Positions 17,390 through 24,655 of a stretch of 64,000 nucleotides of DNA are shown one piece after another. This DNA is from an uncultured Saprospiraceae bacterium (lineage in GTDB: Bacteria; Bacteroidota; Bacteroidia; Chitinophagales; Saprospiraceae): positions 1-64,000 of the forward strand of contig CALJOK010000019.1 in NCBI GenBank assembly GCA_937981555.1, read 5' to 3'. The stretch's first letter is position 1, and the number at the start of each line of letters is the position of its first letter. A program made the translations under genes and the position numbers. A model generated the notes under the pieces. The model was given only the letters and a program-made list of their open reading frames with translations, ran no database searches and had not been told where the DNA came from.

Positions 17390-18211
17390 TTATTTTTCTG
17401 CTTTTCGAATATAAACATCGCCGTTATAATTTTCCATAGTGATTTCTGCTCCACCGCCGTTGACCTTTCCGACGACCCATTTTCCGAGTTGGATTTTATA
17501 ACTTTGCTTGATTTCTTTCTTCTCGATTTTTTGTTTTTCCATGGTCATGTCGAAGCCGGTGTAAACATCTCCTTGCTTGTTGCTGATTTTAAAAGTCGCT
17601 TTGATATCTGCTGGAAAAGTCAAGTCCAATCCATTATTATAGTTAATAAAAGCCATCGGTTCATCTGCTTGAACTTTGTCAAAAGTGGCGGTGATTTTTC
17701 CATTGTAAGTGTCGGCAATGATAGAGCCTGAAATATGCGTAGCGGTGATCGAACCATTGTATGAAGTCAATTCCAAAGAACCAATGATGTTATCTATTTC
17801 TAGGTCGCCCTGATTATATGACTCTACTTTTAAGTCTATGGTTTTAGGAACTTCGATTTCGAGAATCAGTCCTTGGTTCCAAGAGTCTGAATTAATTTTC
17901 ACCCGATTGTCATGTTCCGAAATTTCTAAATCAATGGATGCGCTATGGAGTTTCTTTAACCCATTTTTAGTTTTTGATTTATCCTTATTTTTAGACTTTT
18001 CCATAGAAGCATATCGCACCAAAATATCTTTTCGATCTGTCCCTTTTATAGTGATTGGCCCTTTGTGGATTTCTACTTTTAAGAAACCTTTTTCGGCAGG
18101 ATTAGTAAGAGGTAATTTAATTTCTTCAAAGTCTTGTGCGAAAGTTGTTGTGGTACCTAAAAATAATAACGCTGTAGCTAATGTGATTACAAAAATATTT
18201 ATGAGTTTCAT
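17390..18211 (-). CDS. DUF4097-family secreted/periplasmic protein
   Basis: 273 aa with a signal peptide (about 1-25, TTTFAQ), then a repetitive beta-strand solenoid typical of DUF4097 (adhesin-like, putative autotransporter fold): LEVESYNQGDLEIDNIIGSLELTSYNGSITATHI and a closing TMENYNGDVYIRKAE. It lacks a T9SS sorting domain, so it is likely periplasmic or membrane-associated. It is the last gene in an apparent four-gene minus-strand unit (sigma factor, HEAT protein, two DUF4097). Family members often sit beside sigma/anti-sigma or cell-envelope stress genes. Biochemical role unknown. Confidence 0.75.
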   Translation of the reverse strand: MKLINIFVITLATALLFLGTTTTFAQDFEEIKLPLTNPAEKGFLKVEIHKGPITIKGTDRKDILVRYASMEKSKNKDKSKTKNGLKKLHSASIDLEISEHDNRVKINSDSWNQGLILEIEVPKTIDLKVESYNQGDLEIDNIIGSLELTSYNGSITATHISGSIIADTYNGKITATFDKVQADEPMAFINYNNGLDLTFPADIKATFKISNKQGDVYTGFDMTMEKQKIEKKEIKQSYKIQLGKWVVGKVNGGGAEITMENYNGDVYIRKAEK

Positions 18212-18270
18212 TTCTTATGATTTTAAATTTAATTATTTGATTGTCAGTTGATTATATAGATTGTTATTTA

Positions 18271-19149
18271 TTATAATTCTTTGACGTAAACATTGCCGTT
18301 GAAGGTTTCAAAGTCTAACAATACATTTCCGCTTCCGACTTTCATGTTAGATTTTCCACCAATTTTATATTTGACTCCTTTTCCTTTTGCCTTTTTTTGA
18401 ACTAAGGTTGGCATCATTTCGATCTTGTCAATATTGGTGAAAAATTCTCCATTGAATGACTCAAAAGTAAGTTTGGCAGAAAGTCCTTTTTTGAAGTAAG
18501 CATTGATGTCGCCATTCAAAGAATAGTATTTGGAATCCTTTCCAGGATTTTTGGAATATTTAATGTCGACGTCTCCGTTGATGGTATGTGCATGAGTTTT
18601 TCCAGCAATCTTTTTAAGTGCAATATTCCCATTAATATTATTAGCCTTGACTTCTCCTGATACATTTTTGACTAAAATATCTCCATCATTGACTGTCGAA
18701 ATATCGATGTTTAAGTCGTAAGGAATTTTGACAATTATATCAAAATTAAAGTGTACTCCGCTGCCCCAGTTACAATTGTTTTTCCACGTTCGCCATCGCC
18801 AAGAATCGTCATCGGACTTTTCATATCGAACATCAGAGCAAGGAGTTTTGGTGTAAATTATCATTCCATCATCTTCTTGATAAATACCTAATTCTACTTC
18901 TTTTTTTCCTAGTTCCAATTTGGCTTGCGTTTTACCTGAGATCGTTTTTTTAACTTCTAACAAAATCTTATTACCGCTGTAACCTTCGACTGAAATGTTG
19001 CCATTGACATTATTGATCGTCAATAAATTTTTGGAATTGACTTTAGAAAACTGCAACTCCTTTTTGATAATTTCAGTATGCTCTTGAGCAAAAATTGAAA
19101 AGCTGCATAACGCTAAGGCTAATATAAATACCAGATGTAAATTCTTCAT
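18271..19149 (-). CDS. DUF4097-family secreted/periplasmic protein
   Basis: 292 aa: signal peptide (about 1-21, SIFAQ), then DUF4097-like strands with the recurring NGNI/NGDI pattern (INNVNGNISVEGY, VSTVNDGDILVKNV, THTINGDVDIKY, SLNGDINAYF, ETFNGNVYVKEL). A loop has a DDSWRWRTWKNNCNWG insertion rich in Trp. It is paralogous to the downstream neighbour and lies 59 nt away from the HEAT-repeat gene. Most likely an envelope protein under the control of the adjacent ECF sigma factor; that control is inference from gene order. Confidence 0.75.
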   Translation of the reverse strand: MKNLHLVFILALALCSFSIFAQEHTEIIKKELQFSKVNSKNLLTINNVNGNISVEGYSGNKILLEVKKTISGKTQAKLELGKKEVELGIYQEDDGMIIYTKTPCSDVRYEKSDDDSWRWRTWKNNCNWGSGVHFNFDIIVKIPYDLNIDISTVNDGDILVKNVSGEVKANNINGNIALKKIAGKTHAHTINGDVDIKYSKNPGKDSKYYSLNGDINAYFKKGLSAKLTFESFNGEFFTNIDKIEMMPTLVQKKAKGKGVKYKIGGKSNMKVGSGNVLLDFETFNGNVYVKEL

Positions 19150-19208
19150 GTTTTGATTTTTTTAGTAAAAAAATGAGTGAACTAAAATTTCTGCTGCAGC
19201 ATGAAAAA

Positions 19209-20003
19209 TTATAAAAGCACTTTTATCTTTTCTTCCAATTGACTTCTAACTTCAGTTGGAATATCTTTTTTCTTCATTAAGCTTTTGAACTCTTCGACTG
19301 ATTTTTTGTCTTGTAAAAAAACCATGAGTTCTGCCAAAGTCAATTGCACCATCGGTGAATCTTGATATTGAATTGCGTCGATCAATCCTTTTCGCACTTT
19401 TGGATTTTGGGAAAAATCTGCCAAGGCTTCAATAGCGGCCAAACGCACATTTACATTTTCGTCATTGTTCAAAGTTCGCAATAATGCTTCGACAACTGGA
19501 CCACTTACATCGGTCATTTCATTACTGATTTTGACAGCTTTTAATCTGTCTCGAGAAGACTCTTTTTCTAAGAGAGCCATCATCATCGTCTCTTGTGTTT
19601 TTTGTAATTGAGCAGCAAGTGTATCAAATTTTTCAGTAGACTCTGATTTGAAAAAACTACCTAACAATAAACCTACAAGCAAAGTCATCATTCCAAATCC
19701 CCAATTTACTTTTGCAAAGTTTTGAGGGAAAAGTGAATTCCACCAATTTGTTTTTGAAGTGGAAATATTTGCTATTGCACTTTTTTCTTTTTCTAAATTT
19801 TGATAAAAAACCGTTTGCATTTCCCTCGTTGGGATTTCAGTTTTTTCTAAAATTAAATTATTGTGAATCACATTTAAGTCTTTCAATTCCTCCAATTCGA
19901 TCCATCCATTTTCCAAATAAGTTTCTAATAATTCATTGTCAGAATCGGTTAAACTTTCCTCTTGAAATTTTTGAATTAATATTTTAGCCGTTTCTTTATT
20001 CAT
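19209..20003 (-). CDS. membrane-anchored HEAT-repeat protein, candidate anti-sigma factor
   Basis: 264 aa. The N-terminal ~95 residues are cytosolic and resemble the short helical anti-sigma zone (QKFQEESLTDSDNELLETYL). One transmembrane segment (about 102-119, FGMMTLLVGLLLGSFF) follows. The C-terminal ~130 residues have HEAT-type repeats (VVEALLRTLNNDENVNVRLA, RKGLIDAIQYQDSPMVQLTL). Its start overlaps the sigma-factor stop by 4 nt (ATGA), strong evidence of translational coupling. I infer it restrains the sigma factor; no ZAS-type His/Cys motif is present. Confidence 0.75.
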   Translation of the reverse strand: MNKETAKILIQKFQEESLTDSDNELLETYLENGWIELEELKDLNVIHNNLILEKTEIPTREMQTVFYQNLEKEKSAIANISTSKTNWWNSLFPQNFAKVNWGFGMMTLLVGLLLGSFFKSESTEKFDTLAAQLQKTQETMMMALLEKESSRDRLKAVKISNEMTDVSGPVVEALLRTLNNDENVNVRLAAIEALADFSQNPKVRKGLIDAIQYQDSPMVQLTLAELMVFLQDKKSVEEFKSLMKKKDIPTEVRSQLEEKIKVLL

Positions 20004-20557
20004 CTCGGATTATTTTTTTCTAGTTGAAAATATTGTGTTCGCAGTCCTTTCAATGCTCGGAATACTCTTACTTTTACCGCGCCTTCGGAGCAGTTAAGCA
20101 CCTGACCAATTTCTTTATAATTTAATCCTTCGAGTTTGCTCATGACGATGATTTCTCTTTTTTCTTCATCAAGGTTTTTGAGGGCAACTCGTAGTTTTAA
20201 AATTTCTTCTTTCTCTTCTCCCAAATTCAAATCCATGCTAGCAGTAAACTTAAATGCTTGGGTTTCAATATTTTCCGTTCGAGTGCGTTTTTGTTTTTTG
20301 AAAAAATCCATATTCACATTCCTTGCAATTCGGAACATCCAAGTTTTAAATTCTCCTTCATTTTCATTGAATTGAATTCGATATTTTAAGATGCGGAGAA
20401 AAACTGTTTGCACTAAATCTTGACATTCCGCTCGCTGGTGATAGTTTTGAAAAAATCGATACAGCAAACGATGATAGCGTTCGAAGAGTAACCCGAGTTG
20501 GTCGAGATTGCCTTCTTTGACTTTGCACATTAATGTATTGTCGGAAAAAGAATTCAA
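20000..20557 (-). CDS. ECF-family RNA polymerase sigma factor
   Basis: 185 aa. Region 2: LGLLFERYHRLLYRFFQNYH, ECQDLVQTVFLRILKY and FKTWMFRIARNVNMDFFKK (DNA melting and -10 recognition). Region 4: LDEEKREIIVMSKLEGLNYKEIGQVLNCSEGAVKVRVFRALKGL (helix-turn-helix). The start is a TTG at 20557. The conserved LMCKVKEGN segment begins at residue 9, so the in-frame ATG at residue 10 would cut into the domain, and no upstream ATG exists in frame. It is the first gene of the unit and is probably autoregulated, as is usual for ECF factors. Confidence 0.92.
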   Translation of the reverse strand: MNSFSDNTLMCKVKEGNLDQLGLLFERYHRLLYRFFQNYHQRAECQDLVQTVFLRILKYRIQFNENEGEFKTWMFRIARNVNMDFFKKQKRTRTENIETQAFKFTASMDLNLGEEKEEILKLRVALKNLDEEKREIIVMSKLEGLNYKEIGQVLNCSEGAVKVRVFRALKGLRTQYFQLEKNNPR

Positions 20558-20655
20558 GTTTTGTTGGTCTTTAAAAATGCTTATGTAAAATTGTTTTCAG
20601 AGAGGATAACTTTTGGTTTATTGGATGGTTACAAGTTACGGAGATTTTTTTTTGA

Positions 20656-20750
20656 TTCTAGTCACAGACGAACACAGACTTAACTGACTCTCTCACAATT
20701 TAACACCAATTGGGAAAGTCAGTTAAGTCTGTGTTCGTCTGTGACTAGAA
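20656..20750. repeat. 34-bp perfect inverted repeat (hairpin element)
   Basis: The arm at 20656-20689 (ttctagtcacagacgaacac...) is repeated exactly in inverse at 20717-20750 around a 27-nt loop. It is flanked by a T-run on the left and an A-run on the right. It has no coding content. Such length and perfection suggest a recently mobilised or selected palindromic element, lying upstream of the sigma-factor gene. Confidence 0.9.
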
Positions 20751-20756
20751 CTAAAA

Positions 20757-20785
20757 AAACCTTGTAGAAAAATTCCACAAGGTTT
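20757..20785 (-). terminator. terminator for the small T9SS cargo gene
   Basis: Minus-strand stem aaaccttgtggaa/ttctacaaggttt (one G-T pair) with a 3-nt loop, followed on that strand by a T-run. It lies 25 nt past the stop at 20810. Confidence 0.8.
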
Positions 20786-20809
20786 CAAGTCATCTATTTT
20801 CGAGAAAAT

Positions 20810-21340
20810 TTAATTCACCAACATTTTTCCAGAATTAATTGCACTTCCATTTTCAGAAATTTTATAAAAATAAATTCCAGAAGTTAAAGCATTTCGTTTT
20901 AGTTCAAATTTTTCACCGCTAAATTTTTGTTGCCAAGCCAATTTTCCTAGTTGATTAAATAATTTTATTTCTCCATTTACTATGGCAGTTCTTAATTTTA
21001 ATGTGGTGAAATCTCTAAAATTATTTTGCTGAGACAACAACTTATTTTCTTCTTTATTTGGACGTTGAGTTAGGATAGACAAAAAATTAGATTCGGTCCA
21101 TTCCTCCAATTCAATTTCCTCTAAGTCTTGATAATTCGCAATCGAAGTTTCATCATTAATTAGAAGAATGGCATCTTCAAATACCGAACAATTGGCGAGT
21201 TGAGGAATCTCATCGTTTAAAATATCCCCATCGGGTTTTTCATTATTGAGATTAAAATCTTGGTTCCAAAAATGATTTCCAAATATTAATGGAGTAAATG
21301 CCAATAGAATAAAAGAAGTAGAAATTATTATTTTTTTCAT
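20810..21340 (-). CDS. small secreted protein with T9SS sorting domain
   Basis: 176 aa if started at the ATG at 21340 (MKKIIISTSFILLAFTPLIFG, a signal peptide). The track start at 21415 is a TTG that adds an unlikely Cys/Lys-rich leader. The middle is short and acidic with no known domain. The last ~70 residues resemble a T9SS type A domain (NGEIKLFNQLGKLAWQQKFS to GIYFYKISENGSAINSGKMLV), although the usual PNP motif is missing. So the mature part is only about 80 residues. Function unknown. Confidence 0.65.
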   Translation of the reverse strand: MKKIIISTSFILLAFTPLIFGNHFWNQDFNLNNEKPDGDILNDEIPQLANCSVFEDAILLINDETSIANYQDLEEIELEEWTESNFLSILTQRPNKEENKLLSQQNNFRDFTTLKLRTAIVNGEIKLFNQLGKLAWQQKFSGEKFELKRNALTSGIYFYKISENGSAINSGKMLVN

Positions 21341-21422
21341 TGTTATTATTTTTTTGAATTGATGTATTAATGAGAACAAATATTTACTTTTTTTATCAAG
21401 TTTACAATGACACAATATTTGA

Positions 21423-21502
21423 TTTGTGGAAATAAAATGATTAACATTGGAGGGTAAATTATTTTATTTAGTGATTTTTAATACATTTTTGTGGAAATAA
21501 AA
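21423..21502. repeat. 15-bp direct repeat in the divergent intergenic region
   Basis: tttgtggaaataaaa occurs at 21423-21437 and again at 21488-21502, 65 bp apart, in the space between the divergent genes at 21340(-) and 21511(+). It may be a protein-binding site or a duplicated promoter segment. Confidence 0.6.
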
Positions 21503-21510
21503 AGTGCATA

Positions 21511-22917
21511 ATGAAACAAGCTGAAAACTATAAACTCTACGAAACCATTCAAACCTTGGACAAAAAAGAAATCCGTCAGATCAAACGGGTTTTACAATCT
21601 CCTTTTTTTGTTTTGAGAAATGATGTGAGCAACTTGTTTGAGGTCTTGGTAAAATACCATTTAAAGGGTAAAGCATTTCCCAAAAAGGAAGTGATTTTTC
21701 AAAAGTCATTTCCCCGAAAGGAATATGATTATGCATTTCTTAGGGGAACGATGAGCGATTTGTTCGAGCTGATCGAAGAATATTTTTTAATTCAAAAAAG
21801 ACGAAATGGGAAACTCAAAACGCGGCATCTTTTAGCTGAAATTTATAGAGAAAGAAAACTATCAAAAGCATATCAAGCTGTGGTGAAAAAGACGGCGATG
21901 ATTATGGAGAATCAACCTTTGCGGAATGAATTTTATTATCAGCAATTGTTAGATTTTCAATTGGAGGAAATGACTTTTAAAGTAAAAAATCAACGAACTA
22001 AAGACTTTAATTTAGGTGGAATCTCCGAGACGATTGACATTGTTTTTTTAGTGCAAAAACTAAAACATGCTTGTACTCAAATTACACATCAACAAGTTTT
22101 TAAAACAGAATATGACTTTGGTTTATTGACTCATTTATTGCCAATTATTGAAAAGGAAAAATATTTAAAGATACCTGCAATTGCGATTTATTATTATTGC
22201 TATCGGTTTTTGACGGAGGAAAACAGGTCGATGTTTTTTGAAAAATTTAAAACGATACTTTTTCAAAACAAAGAATCATTTGATATTTTGGAAATGAGAG
22301 AATTGTATTTGTTTGCCATTAATTTTTGTATTCGAAGATTGAATCAGGGAGACAAAAAATTTAGCAATGAGATTTTAGATTTGTACAAAGATGGATTGGA
22401 GGCGAATTATTTTTTGGAAAATGGAATGCTATCGAGATTCACCTTTAATAATATTGTTGCCGCTGGAATTTTTACGGAAGAGTTTGATTGGTTGGAAAAT
22501 TTTATCGAAACCTATTCTGAGAAGTTGGAAAATGAATATCGAGATTCGACGGTCAATTTTAATTTAGCTCGCTTGGAATATACGCGGAAAAATTATGGGA
22601 AAGCGATGTTGCATTTGCAAAAGGTTGAGTCCAAAGATTTGGTCAATAATTTAATTTCGAAAACGCTGCTGATGAGAATTTACTATGAGTTGGAAGAGTA
22701 TGATTCTTTGTTTTCGCATTTGGATAGTTTTCAGATTTTTATTCGTCGGCGAGAGGTGAGTGATTTTCATCGAAAGAATTATATGAATGCGATTCGGTTG
22801 GTGAAGAAGTTGGTGTCGTTGCCAGAGTTGGATAAAGAGGCTAGGGAGGCTTTGCGAGAGGAGATTGAATCGGAAGAGGTTTTGACGGAGCGAGAATGGT
22901 TGTTGGGGAAAATTTGA
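21511..22917 (+). CDS. conserved protein of unknown function (paralog of 15897-17333)
   Basis: 468 aa, soluble and highly helical, no signal peptide. It aligns along its whole length with the 478-aa protein at 15897 (e.g. RQIKRVLQSPFFVLRNDVSNLF; DIVFLVQKLKHACTQITHQ; LYLFAINFCIRRLNQGDKKF; VNFNLARLEYTRKNYGKAML). The 330-400 region looks like TPR helices. The two paralogs bracket the sigma/HEAT/DUF4097 unit, both on the plus strand. Function unknown; a regulatory or scaffold protein is one option. The stop codon lies within a convergent terminator. Confidence 0.7.
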   Translation: MKQAENYKLYETIQTLDKKEIRQIKRVLQSPFFVLRNDVSNLFEVLVKYHLKGKAFPKKEVIFQKSFPRKEYDYAFLRGTMSDLFELIEEYFLIQKRRNGKLKTRHLLAEIYRERKLSKAYQAVVKKTAMIMENQPLRNEFYYQQLLDFQLEEMTFKVKNQRTKDFNLGGISETIDIVFLVQKLKHACTQITHQQVFKTEYDFGLLTHLLPIIEKEKYLKIPAIAIYYYCYRFLTEENRSMFFEKFKTILFQNKESFDILEMRELYLFAINFCIRRLNQGDKKFSNEILDLYKDGLEANYFLENGMLSRFTFNNIVAAGIFTEEFDWLENFIETYSEKLENEYRDSTVNFNLARLEYTRKNYGKAMLHLQKVESKDLVNNLISKTLLMRIYYELEEYDSLFSHLDSFQIFIRRREVSDFHRKNYMNAIRLVKKLVSLPELDKEAREALREEIESEEVLTEREWLLGKI

Positions 22918-22969
22918 TTTTTTCTGCCGCAGATTTATCATAATAATCTGCGGCAGAAAAAATCAAATT
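22911..22969. terminator. bidirectional terminator overlapping two stop codons
   Basis: A perfect 25-bp inverted repeat (22911-22935 with 22945-22969; core ctgccgcagatt) and a 9-nt loop. Its arms contain T/A runs suitable for termination in both directions, and it overlaps the final codons of both converging genes. Confidence 0.92.
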
Positions 22970-23712
22970 TTGACAATTCGTTTGACAATGGATATTTTAC
23001 GATAAGTTATTCTTAAAAAATAAAGGCCATGAGCCAAAGAAGTAATATCGGTTCGATAATTATGTTGAAGGTTGCTATTGATGGAAGTTATCTTTTGACC
23101 AGTCGCATTAAAAAGTTCGAGTGATATTTCTGCTGGATTTAAAATAGAAAAGTTCACGTTTAAAAAATCGTAAGTCGGATTTGGAAAAATGTGAATAAAC
23201 TTATCTAGCTTTTCTGGATCTCTATCAAATAAAGTTAGATCAGAACATGTGCCTATATTATTTTTAAAATCATCATAGTTTTTGGTTGAAATTTCGGGTT
23301 CGATATTTCCAATTATTTTATCTCCTTCAATGGTTAAAAAGTTATTTTGGCAAGCTCCAAAATGAAAATATGGATAATGAGATAAAGTATCAATCATTTC
23401 CAATTCCGAAAAAGTGACGACAAGTTTTTCTCCAATATCAAATCTATCAAAATTTACATCACAAGTAGTTCCATAGTTGCGGATAGTCAATTGATCGTAA
23501 GAAATATTTCCTTGAAGAGATACTAAAACGTTTACATCCATAAAAGTTTCATAGGGAGGCGTACCGTATTTTTCAAGGACTTCGACTTCCATGACATTTG
23601 CATCGGAATTAATTCCTTCGCAAAAAGATAAAATATTTGCGCAGGAACATGCTGTCAAAGTTGTGCTTTGGCATAAGATGAATAATGTGAAAAGGAGGAG
23701 GAGATGTTTCAT
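22963..23712 (-). CDS. secreted Cys-containing protein with T9SS sorting domain
   Basis: 249 aa from the ATG at 23712 (MKHLLLLFTLFILCQSTTLT, signal peptide); the track start at 23730 is TTG. The mature N-terminus begins ACSCANILSFCEGI, followed by a beta-rich ~110-aa domain with more cysteines (TTCDVNFDRFDIGEKLVVTF, FGACQNNF). The pattern CxC...FC then strands recalls netrin/TIMP-like (NTR) domains, but this is only a resemblance. The last ~75 residues are a T9SS type A domain (IFPNPTYDFLNVNFSIL). It is a tandem paralog of the next gene. Confidence 0.75.
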   Translation of the reverse strand: MKHLLLLFTLFILCQSTTLTACSCANILSFCEGINSDANVMEVEVLEKYGTPPYETFMDVNVLVSLQGNISYDQLTIRNYGTTCDVNFDRFDIGEKLVVTFSELEMIDTLSHYPYFHFGACQNNFLTIEGDKIIGNIEPEISTKNYDDFKNNIGTCSDLTLFDRDPEKLDKFIHIFPNPTYDFLNVNFSILNPAEISLELFNATGQKITSINSNLQHNYRTDITSLAHGLYFLRITYRKISIVKRIVKI

Positions 23713-23760
23713 GCTGTTTATTTTTTTCAAATTAACTTCTTCTCAAAAAAAAATGAATAT

Positions 23761-24516
23761 TTAAATCTTAACTAGCCTCTTTACAATTGATTCATCTTTA
23801 TATTGAATTTTTATGAAGTAAATTCCTTTCGGTAAATCACTCAAGGGTAATTTGTAATTGTATTGTTGGAGATTTTGAAGAGAAGTAATTTTTTGACCTT
23901 GTGCTGAAAATATTTCTAGCGATACTTTTGAAGTAGGTAGGTCTCCAAAATCAATAGTTACATTTTCAGAAAAAGGATTGGGTGAAATATCAATTGAGTT
24001 TTCTAGTAATTCGAGGTCTTCATTTGACACCATCATATCAATGCAATCAGTAAGTTGATTTTTAAATTCAGCATAATTTTGCTCATCTAGGTTAGGAGTT
24101 ATGTGACCAGATAATGTTGAGTTAGATAATTTTAGAAAGTTGGTGTGGCAAGAGAAGAATTCTATTGCAGGAAAATTTTCAAGAGTACTAATACTGGCTC
24201 CGGTTTGATAGAAATTAATTAATAATGTATCTCCAATATTCATATTAGTAAGAGGATCGTGGCAATATAAACCAGAAAATGATACGACTGTAAGGGTGTC
24301 GATATTGATTCCAGTTTTCAAAGTTTCTATAACTCTAACATCTATGTGTTCAAAATTATCTACATCGTATCTATCAAAAATTTCAACTTCTACAACAGTA
24401 TAATTTTCATTTACTGTTTCGCAAAAAGATAAGTTTCCGCCACAGGTGCAAGCGAGAATTGGAGTATTTTGTAACAATGTAATTACAAAAACAAAAAAGA
24501 TGGATAAGTTTTTCAT
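23761..24516 (-). CDS. secreted Cys-containing protein with T9SS sorting domain (paralog)
   Basis: 251 aa: signal peptide (about 1-22), then ACTCGGNLSFCETVNENYTV, a beta-rich domain with YCHDPLTNMNIGDTLLINF and FFSCHTNFLKL, and a T9SS type A domain (ISPNPFSENVTIDFGDLP to IKIQYKDESIVKRLVKI). Same plan and cysteine positions as its neighbour 48 nt downstream. Likely a duplicated pair of small disulfide-stabilised secreted proteins. Ligand unknown; NTR-like binding or protease inhibition is speculative. Confidence 0.75.
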   Translation of the reverse strand: MKNLSIFFVFVITLLQNTPILACTCGGNLSFCETVNENYTVVEVEIFDRYDVDNFEHIDVRVIETLKTGINIDTLTVVSFSGLYCHDPLTNMNIGDTLLINFYQTGASISTLENFPAIEFFSCHTNFLKLSNSTLSGHITPNLDEQNYAEFKNQLTDCIDMMVSNEDLELLENSIDISPNPFSENVTIDFGDLPTSKVSLEIFSAQGQKITSLQNLQQYNYKLPLSDLPKGIYFIKIQYKDESIVKRLVKI

Positions 24517-24545
24517 TTTGAAATAGTTTTAGTTAAAAAAAAATA

Positions 24546-24620
24546 GCCTGACAAATATTTACCTAATTTAAGAAAATTTTACTGAAATATTTTTTATTAT
24601 ATTAGAACTATTCGTCAGGC
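24546..24620 (-). terminator. possible terminator after the cytosolic S9 peptidase
   Basis: On the minus strand gcctgac (24620-24614) pairs with gtcaggc (24552-24546) across a long AT-rich loop and is followed by a run of T. The short stem and long loop make this tentative. Confidence 0.4.
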
Positions 24621-24655
24621 GACATTTTTATGAAAAACTAATTTCTAAGCAGAAC

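Noticed and set aside
20810-21415. Longer TTG start for the small T9SS cargo protein
   Set aside because: The ATG at 21340 begins a standard signal peptide; the extension is polar and has no signal function.
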